Below are positions 40,177-48,478 of a DNA stretch of 60,710 bases, piece after piece; within the stretch, counting starts at the first letter, position 1, and the number at the start of each line of letters is the position of its first letter. Location of the stretch: contig JAKLFE010000026.1 in NCBI GenBank assembly GCA_022711355.1, positions 1-60,710 on the forward strand, read 5' to 3'. The translations under genes were made by a program, and so were the position numbers. The notes under the pieces are model-generated. The model worked only from the letters and a program-made list of their open reading frames with translations, was not told where the DNA came from and did not search any database. This stretch comes from Spirochaetota bacterium. Lineage in GTDB: Bacteria > Spirochaetota > Spirochaetia > Treponematales > Rectinemataceae.

Positions 40177-40713
40177 TCAGATCCCCTTGAGGAGCCAGGC
40201 GGGGAGGAGGATCCCTATGGCGAAGCCGTAGAGGGCGTCGAACCAGACGATGCTCAGGAGGTTGGCGAGGTAGATCAGGCCGACGACGGGATACGCGGCG
40301 TAGGCGGCCTTGTTCCTGGCGGCCGCGGCCTTCTTGGCCTGTTCCCAGAGGTTGGCCGCGTCGCCCGTGGAGGGGAAGGCGTGCATGCCGATCGAGACCC
40401 CGAGCCAGAGGAGGGCCAGGGAGGGGAAGTTCGAGGCGCCGAACATGCGCAGGGGTATCGAGGCGGGGAAGCAGATGAGCATGCACAGGAGGCTGTTCAC
40501 GATGAAGGGCCCGACCGAGATCAGGAAGGAGTCGCCGAAGCGCTCCACCGGCCCGTGGAGGACGTAGCCGGCGGTCTTCATGTCGAACTGGAAGAACTTG
40601 ACCTCGAGGACGGGCACGCGCCGCAGGCGGCAGAACAGGAGATGGGCGAGCTCGTGGATGATGACGCCGGGGAAGGTGGCGATCGAAATAAGGAAACCGG
40701 GGATCGGGATCAT
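40177..40713 (-). CDS. Membrane-embedded zinc metalloprotease-like protein (HExxH)
   Basis: A 178-residue membrane protein with an early HExxH motif (FPGVIIHELAHLLFCRLRRV, about residues 14-33) inside a hydrophobic helix, as in M50 and related small membrane metalloproteases, and three to four predicted helices. GYVLHGP, and later GMHAFPSTGD, may supply further ligands or membrane-contact elements. It is the second gene of a minus-strand operon, overlapping the zinc-ribbon gene by 4 bases. Its role could be intramembrane cleavage or a scaffold; the substrate is unknown. It is short for a classic site-2 protease. Confidence 0.75.
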   Translation of the reverse strand: MIPIPGFLISIATFPGVIIHELAHLLFCRLRRVPVLEVKFFQFDMKTAGYVLHGPVERFGDSFLISVGPFIVNSLLCMLICFPASIPLRMFGASNFPSLALLWLGVSIGMHAFPSTGDAANLWEQAKKAAAARNKAAYAAYPVVGLIYLANLLSIVWFDALYGFAIGILLPAWLLKGI

Positions 40714-41618
40714 GGCATCTTCTCCTCGGGGTGGCGGAGGTAGTAGTCCTCGGGGCTCAGGATCTCCTTGGTCTCGAGGCGGAAGCGGGTTCGCCTGACG
40801 TAGGCCTCGACCGCGGCCCGGTTCTCGTCGCCGGCGGCGGCGAGGGCCTTGGCCATGAGGAGCTCGGCCTCGGCGCGGCGCTCGGCCTCGCCGTAGGCGG
40901 CCCAGAGGCAGGCGGCGGCCGAGGCCAGGGCGAGGTCGTTCATCGGGTCGGGGCCCCCGTCCTTCGCGATGGCGGCGTTCAGCTCATAGAACTTCCGCCA
41001 GTCGCCCTCGTCGAAGGCTATCGAGGACTCGACGCGGCGGGCCTGCTCCCGCGCCTCGGCGTCCTCGGGCTCGAGGGCGAGGTAGGCCTGGTAGCGGGCC
41101 AGGGCCTCGCGGAGCTCGCCCTCCGAGGCGGCGGCGTAGGCGCCCAGGATAGCGGCCCCGGCCGCCAGGTCCGGATCGCCCGGCAGGGCGCGGGAAGCCG
41201 CGTCCATGCTGGCCGAGGCTTGGGCTATATCGCCGCGCTTCATGGCCGCCACGGCCCGCTTCGAGCCGGCGAAGGCCCGGTAGTAGGGCAGGTTGAGGAG
41301 GCTGCAGGCGACGAGGACGGCGGCGACGGCGGCGAGGAAGCCGAGGACCCAGCGCGGCAGGGGGGCGCGGTAGAGCCGCTCCCCGCAGGCCGGGCAGGCC
41401 GGGACCCCCAGCTGGAGGGGCAGCTCCGCCTCGCCCGCGTCGGCGCCGCAGAAGGCGCAGACGCTCGGGTCGCGGAGGGCGGCGAACTCCTCGTCCGAGG
41501 ACTCGGGCTGGGCGCGCAGCTCGTCCGCGCAGTTCCCGCAGTAGTCGGCCCCGCGGAAGGCGTAGGACCCGTTCCGCGGCGCCGCGGCGCCGCATCGGGC
41601 GCAGGTTATGGAGCGCAT
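40710..41618 (-). CDS. Zinc-ribbon, single-pass, TPR-like membrane protein
   Basis: A 302-residue protein. The first about 80 residues hold paired CxxC motifs (CARCGAAAP, CGNCADEL, CAFCGADAG and CPACGERL), indicating two zinc ribbons on the cytoplasmic side. One membrane helix follows (about residues 90-110, WVLGFLAAVAAVLVACSLL), then a helical TPR-like domain (about 120-270) probably outside the membrane. The domain combination is typical of poorly characterised envelope-regulatory proteins. It overlaps the protease-like gene by 4 bases and starts the operon of zinc ribbon, protease, J-like protein and WYL regulator. The function is unknown. Confidence 0.75.
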   Translation of the reverse strand: MRSITCARCGAAAPRNGSYAFRGADYCGNCADELRAQPESSDEEFAALRDPSVCAFCGADAGEAELPLQLGVPACPACGERLYRAPLPRWVLGFLAAVAAVLVACSLLNLPYYRAFAGSKRAVAAMKRGDIAQASASMDAASRALPGDPDLAAGAAILGAYAAASEGELREALARYQAYLALEPEDAEAREQARRVESSIAFDEGDWRKFYELNAAIAKDGGPDPMNDLALASAAACLWAAYGEAERRAEAELLMAKALAAAGDENRAAVEAYVRRTRFRLETKEILSPEDYYLRHPEEKMP

Positions 41619-41694
41619 GACGAGACTATAGCACGCGGCCCCCCCGGCTTTCTCGGGGAGGCCGCGGATCGAGGGGCCGCGATCGGGCCTCGGC

Positions 41695-42960
41695 TCAGCG
41701 GATAGTGGTCTCCCAGGTCGCCCTGATCGAGAGGCCGGCCGAGGGTCCCGAGAGGGAGGCGCCCCGGTAATCCTCGAGCCCGGGCGAGAGATCCCAGGCG
41801 GCCCAGGCCCGGGCAGCCCAGCGGCCGCCGAGGGGGAGCTCGGCCCCGAGGACGAAGGAGCAGTCGATGGAGCTCTCGAGGTCGGTCAGGTCGCCCTGGC
41901 CGGACTCGGGGACCCGGCCGATCCCCGCCCGGCCCAGGCCCAGACGGGCGAAGGGTGCCAGGGGGAGGCCGAGCTCGGGCTTGTAGCCCAGGCTGGCGCC
42001 CCAGCGGGCCGCCCCCTCCTGCACGAGGTCGGGGCTCCCGAAGCGGAGGGGCAGGGCGCGGAGGTAGGCGCCCAGCTCGAAGTCGCCGAGGAGGAGGCCC
42101 CAGTCGAAGGCGGCGAGGGGATGGAGCTCCCCTCCGGCGAAGGAGGCCCCGGCGCCCGCCTCGGCGTAGGAGCGCCAGCGGAGGCCCCCGGCCTCGGCGC
42201 TCTCCGCCGCGGACGGGGACGGGGCGATGAGGGCGAGCGAGGCCAGGGCCAGGAGGACGACCGCCTTGGCGGCGGCCGGGGCCTGGCCCGAGGCCCTGCG
42301 CGAGGCCGTTTCGGGCAGGTCGCGGGAAGCGATGCGGGGCGCGCGGCGCCCGAGCTTGGGGAAGAACATACCGGTACTCTCCTTATAGTCGATCCACTCG
42401 CCGCCGAAGCGCTCGGCCATCTCGGCCTCCTCGCGGCGCGCGAGCTTGAAATACAGGACGCAGATCAGGGGGAAGAGGAGGAGCATGGGGAGGTTGGCCC
42501 ACTCGAGGAGGAGGCCCAGGCTCAGGACGAGGAAGCCCGCGTACTGGGGGTGGCGGATCTTCGCGTAGGGGCCCTCGCGCACGAGCCTCCCCCCTCCCTC
42601 CTCGGCGCTCCAGTAGTCGCGGTGGATCCTCCTCCAGCCCGCCGCGACCAGGGCCCCGCCTGCGAGGGTGCAGGCGAGGCAGGCGTAGGTGCCCGCGAAG
42701 CCGACGAGGGAGACGAGGCTGTGGCCCCAGAGGAAGCCCTCGGGCAGGCTCGCGCCGAAGGCCCAGAGGACAAAGTAGAGCGAGAGGGGGATGCCGAACA
42801 TCTCCAGGGCGTAGGCCACGACGAAGGCCAGGAAGGCTCCCGCCGGCTTGCGCTGGGCCTTGCGGTAATACGGCAGGAAAAGGAGGAAGGCGGCGTAGAA
42901 GGCCGCCCAGAGGGCGACCGCCCACCAGTTCCCGAAATGGCTCCACACATCTTCCCGCAT
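41695..42960 (-). CDS. Isoprenylcysteine methyltransferase-like domain fused to an outer-membrane-like domain
   Basis: A 421-residue protein. Residues about 1-205 match isoprenylcysteine carboxyl-methyltransferase/PEMT-like integral membrane enzymes: several helices, then GPYAKIRHPQYAGFLV (about residues 125-140), RREEAEMAERFGGEWIDYKE and a natural-looking end, TGMFFPKLGRR. A linker is followed by a second hydrophobic stretch (about 233-252, VVLLALASLALIAPSPSAAE) that resembles a signal peptide, and then about 165 residues of alternating beta-strand pattern like an outer-membrane barrel (GLGYKP-type loops, SLSGPSAGLSIRATWETTIR at the end). Such a fusion is odd. It may be one multi-domain protein or two genes joined by a lost stop. 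ATG 42960 follows gaggagg. Confidence 0.72.
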   Translation of the reverse strand: MREDVWSHFGNWWAVALWAAFYAAFLLFLPYYRKAQRKPAGAFLAFVVAYALEMFGIPLSLYFVLWAFGASLPEGFLWGHSLVSLVGFAGTYACLACTLAGGALVAAGWRRIHRDYWSAEEGGGRLVREGPYAKIRHPQYAGFLVLSLGLLLEWANLPMLLLFPLICVLYFKLARREEAEMAERFGGEWIDYKESTGMFFPKLGRRAPRIASRDLPETASRRASGQAPAAAKAVVLLALASLALIAPSPSAAESAEAGGLRWRSYAEAGAGASFAGGELHPLAAFDWGLLLGDFELGAYLRALPLRFGSPDLVQEGAARWGASLGYKPELGLPLAPFARLGLGRAGIGRVPESGQGDLTDLESSIDCSFVLGAELPLGGRWAARAWAAWDLSPGLEDYRGASLSGPSAGLSIRATWETTIR

Positions 42961-43080
42961 GAAGGACCCCCCTCCTCGAAGCTGGCCTTCGGGCCCCCTC
43001 GATCGGGGCGCCCGGGCCGAGGCGGCCTTCCGTCGGCCCGCCATGGCGAGGAATCTAGCGGGATAGAGGGCCTCGATCGA

Positions 43081-43130
43081 TACGAAGAAGGTCGTGCTTC
43101 GGGCCGCCTCGGCCTACGATCTTCGTCGTA
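43081..43130. repeat. Imperfect inverted repeat before the methyltransferase-fusion gene
   Basis: tacgaagaaggtcgt (43081-43095) pairs with acgatcttcgtcgta (43116-43130), 13 of 15 positions. It lies between the LuxR gene end and the fusion gene start and could be an operator or a transcription terminator without a T-run. A separate small stem with a ggggcc/ggcccc pair lies near 43176-43190, right after the LuxR stop. Confidence 0.45.
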
Positions 43131-43193
43131 GGGAGGGCCGTAGGGGGGCTATTCGTCGGGGAAGGGAGGGCGAAGGGGGCCTTCGGCCCCGCC

Positions 43194-44129
43194 TCAGCGC
43201 CGGGAAAGGATGTTGAGCAGCTCGACCCGGCTGCGGGCGCCGGCCTTGCGGTAGAGGTTGTAGATATGGGTCCGGACCGTGGCGGGGGAGATGCCCAGCT
43301 CGGCGGCGATCTCCTTGTTCGACAGGCCCCGGCCGATGAGCTCGGCCATGGCCTGCTCCCGCTCGGTCAGGCCGAGCGCCGAGGCCGCCTCGGCCGTGGG
43401 GGGGGCGAAGGCGGGGCTCCGGTCCCGCGAGAGGGAGGCGGCGAGGGAGGCGCAGGAGACGGCGTTCATGCCGAGGTAGAAGAGGAAGTCGAGGGAGAGG
43501 GGCTTGTAGGGCCAGGAGCCCGAGGCGGCGAGGAGGGCCTCGGCGACGGTGAGGGGGACGAAGGCCAGGCAGCAGAGGCCCAGGCCCCGCGCGAGGAGGC
43601 GGACCGAGGGAGGCTCGTCCCCGAGCCGGGCCAGGAGGAAGGCCAGGCCCGCCATGGCCACGGCGCCCCCGGTGAGGAGGTAGCCGAAGGAGCCGAGGCT
43701 GTCCGGCGGGATGGGCGCCTCGCGGAAGAGGGCGTCGGCGGCGAGGAAGAGGTAGGCGGCGGGGACCAGGACGTTGGCCAGGGCGAGGGAGCGGGCCGCT
43801 GCGCGGAGGGCCCGGAAGGCCCCCGAGCCGGGCTCGAGGCGGCCGAGGGAGAGGAAGACGAAGAGGTAGATCGAGGCCTGGAGGACGAGGGAGGCGATGC
43901 CCAAGGGGGTCATCACCGTCCCGCCCCCGGGCCCCTCGTAGGAGGCGACGTTGCGGAGGTAGAAGGCGGCCAGGGTCAACGCGAGCCCCGCGAGGAGGGA
44001 GGCCTCGACGGCGGCGATCAGCGCGACCAGGGGGCGCCGCGTGCGCGCGTAGAGGAAGGCCAGGCTCGCCAGGCCGGCGAAGCCCGTGGCGGCCAAGGCG
44101 GCGTAGGCGGCGAGGATGAGGTGGCGCAC
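43194..44129 (-). CDS. Membrane-bound LuxR-type regulator (seven helices)
   Basis: A 311-residue protein with seven predicted membrane helices (about residues 1-230) followed by a LuxR helix-turn-helix (LTEREQAMAELIGRGLSNKE and IAAELGISPATVRTHIYNLY, about residues 252-295). Such proteins sense membrane or extracellular signals without a kinase. GTG 44129 starts two bases after the HD gene stop, and the HD gene starts four bases after nagB, so a nagB-HD-LuxR operon is likely. No target can be named. A small GC-rich stem-loop right after the stop may end the transcript. Confidence 0.85.
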   Translation of the reverse strand: MRHLILAAYAALAATGFAGLASLAFLYARTRRPLVALIAAVEASLLAGLALTLAAFYLRNVASYEGPGGGTVMTPLGIASLVLQASIYLFVFLSLGRLEPGSGAFRALRAAARSLALANVLVPAAYLFLAADALFREAPIPPDSLGSFGYLLTGGAVAMAGLAFLLARLGDEPPSVRLLARGLGLCCLAFVPLTVAEALLAASGSWPYKPLSLDFLFYLGMNAVSCASLAASLSRDRSPAFAPPTAEAASALGLTEREQAMAELIGRGLSNKEIAAELGISPATVRTHIYNLYRKAGARSRVELLNILSRR

Positions 44130-44130
44130 C

Positions 44131-44754
44131 TTAGGAGCCCTCCGGGGCTCCGGCCGCGGCCCCGGCGGCCTCGATCGCCGCCTCGAGGAGGGCGCGGAGC
44201 CGGGGCTCGCGGACCGTCCTCCGGGCGCTCTCGTAGAACTCGAGCATGCCCGGCTGGCCCTCGGCGCCGTGCAGCGCGGCCTGGAGCCCCATCTCGAGGC
44301 GGTCGAGCTCGCGGACGAAGCGGGCCTCGGGGCTCGCGCACTCCTCGAACTCCTCCCACAGGCCGAGGAACCACTCGGCGTCGGGATGGCCCTCGAGGGC
44401 GCGCAGGATCGAGGCCCGCTCGAGCTCCCGCTTCTCCTCCTTCGAGATCCCGTCCACCGGCGTGATGTCCCCGGCGTAGGACTCCCCGAGCTCGTGCACG
44501 AGGGCCATGAGGGCCGCCCGGGCCCCGTCGATCCCGCCCGCCGAGCCCTGCCCCGCCACGAGGAGGGCGAGGAGGGCGGTGCCGAAGGAGTGCTCGGCCA
44601 CGGACTCGCAGAGCTCGGCGGGCACTCCCCGCTTGAGCCAGCCCTGGCGGTAGAGCCGCTTCAGGCGCATGAGGCGGTAGTAGGAGGCGAGGACGGGATC
44701 GGCCCCCGTCCCGAGCGCGAGGCTCTCGTCGGGCCCCTCGGCCTTGGTGATCAC
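44131..44754 (-). CDS. HD-domain hydrolase (HDDC2/YfbR-like) with HD changed to HE
   Basis: A 207-residue HD-superfamily protein of the HDDC2/YfbR 5'-nucleotidase group. The pattern is AEHSFGTALLALL (first His, about residue 54), ALVHELGESYAGDITP (about residues 84-99) and ARFVRELDRLEMGLQA. The defining His-Asp pair reads His-Glu; the acidic replacement could still bind metal, but activity is uncertain. Family members hydrolyse deoxynucleoside monophosphates. The gene starts with GTG three bases after the nagB stop, forming an operon with nagB and the 7TM LuxR regulator. Confidence 0.8.
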   Translation of the reverse strand: MITKAEGPDESLALGTGADPVLASYYRLMRLKRLYRQGWLKRGVPAELCESVAEHSFGTALLALLVAGQGSAGGIDGARAALMALVHELGESYAGDITPVDGISKEEKRELERASILRALEGHPDAEWFLGLWEEFEECASPEARFVRELDRLEMGLQAALHGAEGQPGMLEFYESARRTVREPRLRALLEAAIEAAGAAAGAPEGS

Positions 44755-44757
44755 GGC

Positions 44758-45561
44758 TCAGATCCCGTTGTCGAAATTCCCGGCCTCGATCTCCTTGAAG
44801 TAGCGGACCGTGCCGACCTTGAGCTCCATGGTCGCGTCCTCGTCGCAGACCACGAGGCCCCGGGGGTGGAGCTGGATGCAGGAGAGGGTCCACAGGTGGT
44901 TCACCCCCTCCTCGATCGAGTGCTGCATGGCCCGCGCCTTGTTGATCCCCGAGGCGAGGACGAGGACCTCCCGCGCGTCCATCACGGTGCCGACGCCCAC
45001 GGTGAGGGCGGTCTTGGGCACCTTCTCGGGGTCCCCTCCGAAGAAGCGCGAGTTCATGACCTTGGTGTCCTGGGTCAGGGTCTTCACGCGGGTGCGGGAG
45101 GAGAGCGAGGAGCCGGGCTCGTTGAAGGCGATGTGGCCGTCGGCCCCGACCCCGCCGAGGAAGAGCTCGATGCCGCCTAACGCGCGGATCTTCTCCTCGT
45201 AGCGGGCGCACTCGGCGCCGAGGTCGGGGGCGTTGCCGTCGAGTAAGTTCACGTTCCCGGGCCGCGCGTCGACCTTCGAGAAGAGGTTCTCCCGCATGAA
45301 CGTGTGGTAGCTCTGGGGATGCTCCTCGGGCAGGCCGACGTACTCGTCCATGTTGAAGGTGACGACGTCCGCGAAGCTCAGCTTGCCCGCGGCGCAGAGC
45401 TCGGCGAGCTTGCGGTAGGTCCCCAGCGGGGTGGAGCCCGTGGGCAGGCCGAGGACGAAGGGGCGGGCCGGCGAGGGCGCGAACTCGCGGATCCGGCGGG
45501 CGATGTGGTTCGCGGCCCAGGCGGAGACCGCGTCGTAGTCGGGGCGGATGATCAGGCGCAT
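44758..45561 (-). CDS. nagB: Glucosamine-6-phosphate deaminase NagB
   Basis: NagB converts glucosamine-6-phosphate to fructose-6-phosphate and ammonia, the entry of amino sugars to glycolysis. The 267-residue sequence has the full family pattern: [18 protein letters not shown] (phosphate loop, about residues 38-55), [10 protein letters not shown] (catalytic Asp), [28 protein letters not shown] and [12 protein letters not shown] (allosteric region). ATG 45561 follows GGAGGAATTCGC. The gene is followed by a HD-domain gene and a LuxR gene with very short gaps. nagA lies 9 kb away in a sigma-54-controlled operon, so the two amino-sugar genes are regulated separately. Confidence 0.95.
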   Translation of the reverse strand: MRLIIRPDYDAVSAWAANHIARRIREFAPSPARPFVLGLPTGSTPLGTYRKLAELCAAGKLSFADVVTFNMDEYVGLPEEHPQSYHTFMRENLFSKVDARPGNVNLLDGNAPDLGAECARYEEKIRALGGIELFLGGVGADGHIAFNEPGSSLSSRTRVKTLTQDTKVMNSRFFGGDPEKVPKTALTVGVGTVMDAREVLVLASGINKARAMQHSIEEGVNHLWTLSCIQLHPRGLVVCDEDATMELKVGTVRYFKEIEAGNFDNGI

Positions 45562-45632
45562 GCGAATTCCTCCATGGCGACGCCCCAAGAGTAGCGGATA
45601 CGCGCGAAAGAGGCGAGCCCTCGGCCGCCGCC

Positions 45633-47069
45633 TCAGGCCTCGGCTCGGCCCAGGCGCCAGAGCATGAGGGCCTTCGCGCCGCCCCGGACCAATCCCGCGG
45701 CCGCGGCGAGGAGGGCGAGGAGGGCCAGGTCGGGCAGGAAACGGAAGAGGTCGGCCCAGGTGCAGGCGAGTCCCGAGAGGGCGGAGCAGAGCCCCGGCAG
45801 GCCGAGGAGGAGGGCCGAGGGCGCGGCGCTCGCGAGGAGGAGGGCGGCGCGGAGCGCGGGCCCCCGCCTCCTCGCCTTCCCGAGCCAGGCGGGGAGGCGG
45901 GCGAAGCGCCAGGCTTGATAGGCGAGGATCAGGGCGGCGAGGCCGATGGGGAGGGCCGGGAGCCAGGCGAACTCCCGGGGATCGGGGACCGGCCCCCCGC
46001 CGAGGAGGGCGTGGACCGCCATCGGCAGCTGGTCGTAGCAGCCGAGCATCTCGCCCAGGCCGTTCTGCCGGCACAGGACTATGCAGCCGAGGCAGGTATC
46101 CAGGTTCACCTCGGCGTAGGCGTGGAAGCCGGAGACATCGCCGCCGTGGATCAGGCGCTGGCCGTCACGCTCCACGGTCCAGCCCAGGCCGTAGCGGCTG
46201 CGGACTCCCTCGGGGACCTGCCTGAGCTGGTCGAGGAAACCGGGACCGACGGCGCGGCCGCCCGACGCGTCCATCAGGGCGACGAGATACTTCGCGGCCT
46301 CCGCCGCGCTCATGACCAGGCCGCCCGCGGGCGCGTCGCCCGGGCAGAAGGAGGTCGACACCGGGACGGGCAGGCCGAAGAAGGGAGCGCTGCCCGCGGC
46401 GATTCCCGCCGGGTCCGTCGAGGCCCCCTCCATGCCGAGGGGCTCGAAGACCTCGCGGCGCAGGTACTCGCCGTAGGGAAGGCCGCTCGCGGCCTCGACG
46501 AGGTAGCCGAGGGCCCGGTAGTTCTTGTTGTAGTAGGCGTAGCGGGTGCCCGGCTCGGCGGAGGGCCGCACCCGCGCCAGGGAGCGGACCTCGTCCTCGG
46601 GCGAGGCGCCCGGGATCTCGGGCCGCGGGTCGCCCCGCTCGTCCAGGCCGCTCGTGTGGGTAAGGAGCTGGCGGACCGTGATCTTCTCCGCCCCCGGCCC
46701 GTCCACGGAGAACCAGGGGACATAGCGCCGATAGGGCGCCTCCAGGTCGACGAGGCCGCGCTCGGCGAGCTGGAGGATGGCTAAGGAGGTGAAGGACTTC
46801 GACACCGAACCCAGGCAGAGCCGCGTCTCGGGCGTCATCGCGGCGCCGCGGCCGTCGGTCCCGTAGCCCGCGCTCCAGATGACCTTGCCCTCGCCGACCA
46901 CGGCGACCGAGAGGCCCGGGATCCGGTTCTCCCTCGCGAAGGCCGAGAAATACTCGTCGAGGCTCCGGGCGGACGGGGCTCGCCCCGCCTGCGCGACGAT
47001 CGGAGAAACGAGGCCGATCGAGAGGATCGCCAGGGCGAGGGACCGATTTTCCATCCGCATGCTTCGCAT
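45633..47069 (-). CDS. Membrane-anchored class C beta-lactamase-like serine hydrolase
   Basis: A 478-residue protein with a signal or anchor sequence (about residues 8-27), a beta-lactamase/esterase domain and a C-terminal membrane segment (about four helices, from residue 370 on). Catalytic motifs: SVSK (SxxK, near residue 88), YYNKNY (YxN, near 180) and HGGDVSG (the KTG equivalent, near 310). These resemble DD-peptidases, esterases and AmpC-like proteins. It may act on peptidoglycan or small esters at the cell surface. ATG 47069 follows aaggag; a nearby ATG six residues later could be used instead. It diverges from an AraC regulator gene. Confidence 0.87.
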   Translation of the reverse strand: MRSMRMENRSLALAILSIGLVSPIVAQAGRAPSARSLDEYFSAFARENRIPGLSVAVVGEGKVIWSAGYGTDGRGAAMTPETRLCLGSVSKSFTSLAILQLAERGLVDLEAPYRRYVPWFSVDGPGAEKITVRQLLTHTSGLDERGDPRPEIPGASPEDEVRSLARVRPSAEPGTRYAYYNKNYRALGYLVEAASGLPYGEYLRREVFEPLGMEGASTDPAGIAAGSAPFFGLPVPVSTSFCPGDAPAGGLVMSAAEAAKYLVALMDASGGRAVGPGFLDQLRQVPEGVRSRYGLGWTVERDGQRLIHGGDVSGFHAYAEVNLDTCLGCIVLCRQNGLGEMLGCYDQLPMAVHALLGGGPVPDPREFAWLPALPIGLAALILAYQAWRFARLPAWLGKARRRGPALRAALLLASAAPSALLLGLPGLCSALSGLACTWADLFRFLPDLALLALLAAAAGLVRGGAKALMLWRLGRAEA

Positions 47070-47182
47070 TCGAGGATCTCCTTGAGTCGAGCATACGCGT
47101 CCTCGCGCGAGGGAATCGTCCGAAGCGATCGATCCGGAGCTCGGATATCGGGATCCGGGCCGTTCATGCTAGATTGAAGTCC

Positions 47183-48283
47183 ATGTCCCTCGACCTCTGG
47201 CTGAGCCTCGCCGGCCTATCGATCTCGGCGGTCGCGGCCATCGCCATCCTCCGCTCCTCGCGCGGGCCGGGCGGCCGGCCGGCCTTCCTCGCCCTCGTCT
47301 TCCTCGAGGCCGCCCTGTTCTTCCTCGGCGTCGTCGCGGGGCGCCTGCCCGGCGGCTCCTTCCTGAGCGCCGCCTGCAGCTACTGCGGCTCCTTCATCGG
47401 CCTGCCCTCCCTGTACCTCTTCGCGCGCTCCACGGTGGAGAAGGTCGGCCGGCGGGCCTGCCTCCACTACCTGCCGGCCCTGGCCAACCTCCCGCTCGGC
47501 CTGGCGATGGCGGCCCTCGGCTCGAGCTCGAAGGGGGGGCTCGCCCCCGCGATCTACTACCTCGTCCTCGTCGCGGCCCTGACGGCGCAGCTGGTCATCT
47601 ACGGCCGGGCTGCCCTCGTCCTGGCGCGGGACCACGGCGGAGGCCCCGGCCCCAACTGGCTCCTCCGCGCGGCCCGCGCCGTCATCTCCGCCTACGCCCT
47701 CCTCTGCGCCATGAGCTGGGCCATGATCCTCGTCGCCCTCGCCGAGGAGCTCGTCGGCCGTCCGATCGAGTCCCGCTCCTGGATCGATCCCGCCTCGCTG
47801 CTCGTCGCCCTCTTCCTCGCCTGGACCCTCGGCCTCTGCGCGCTCTGGGGCCGCGACCGGAATTCCGCCGAGAGCCGGGAGCTGCGGAAGTACGGCGGCC
47901 GCCCCCTGCCCGAGCCGGAGGCGGATAGGCTCGTCCGCCGCGTCCGCGCCCTCGTGGCGGTCGAGCCCGACCTGGCGGCGGAGGCCGCGCAGCCGCGGGC
48001 CCTCGCGAGCCGCCTCGGAGTCCCGTACTACCTGCTTTCCCGCGCGGTGAACGAGCTCGAGGGCCGGAGCCTCCTCGACCTCGTGAACGAGTATCGAGTC
48101 GAGCGGGCCAAGGCCATCCTATCGGAAAAGCATGAGGCGAGCGTCCTCGACGCCTGCTTCGAGGCCGGCTTCCAGGCCAAGTCCACCTTCAACGAGGTCT
48201 TCAAGAAGCGGGTCGGCATGACGCCGCGGCAGTTCCGCGAGACGGCCTCTCGGGAAAGCGAGGCCCCGTCGAGGGGAGCTTGA
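47183..48283 (+). CDS. AraC-family regulator with N-terminal membrane domain
   Basis: A 366-residue protein. The first 230 residues contain six to seven hydrophobic helices; the last about 100 residues form an AraC-type DNA-binding domain (LASRLGVPYYLLSRAVNELE and VLDACFEAGFQAKSTFNEVF, about residues 275-345). Membrane-embedded AraC regulators sense envelope or extracellular cues. ATG 47183 is taken as start; an in-frame TTG at 47174 is possible. It diverges from the serine hydrolase gene, which is the obvious candidate target given the 113-bp shared spacer. No clear operator is visible. Confidence 0.87.
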   Translation: MSLDLWLSLAGLSISAVAAIAILRSSRGPGGRPAFLALVFLEAALFFLGVVAGRLPGGSFLSAACSYCGSFIGLPSLYLFARSTVEKVGRRACLHYLPALANLPLGLAMAALGSSSKGGLAPAIYYLVLVAALTAQLVIYGRAALVLARDHGGGPGPNWLLRAARAVISAYALLCAMSWAMILVALAEELVGRPIESRSWIDPASLLVALFLAWTLGLCALWGRDRNSAESRELRKYGGRPLPEPEADRLVRRVRALVAVEPDLAAEAAQPRALASRLGVPYYLLSRAVNELEGRSLLDLVNEYRVERAKAILSEKHEASVLDACFEAGFQAKSTFNEVFKKRVGMTPRQFRETASRESEAPSRGA

Positions 48284-48414
48284 CCCGAGTCCCCCGTATC
48301 CGCCATCATCTTCCCCGGATGCAGACACTGGATTCCGCCCTCGTCGCGGCCCGCTAGCTCCTAGCCGGCCGCGAGCGATCCGACGCCGCGCCGGCCGCGC
48401 TCATAGGCCGGCGC

Positions 48415-48456
48415 GAGGGACCGTAGGGTCCCTCGAATCCGCGCGATACCGCGCGG
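48415..48456 (+). promoter_or_regulatory. Two tandem hairpins before the ABC-2 transporter operon
   Basis: gagggacc (48415-48422) pairs with ggtccctc (48427-48434), and ccgcgcg (48439-48445) pairs with cgcgcgg (48450-48456). They sit immediately upstream of the ATPase gene with a leader of about 22 bases and may act in RNA as attenuator or stabiliser; there is no T-run. Confidence 0.5.
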
Positions 48457-48478
48457 TCGGAACGATAGGCGGACATCC

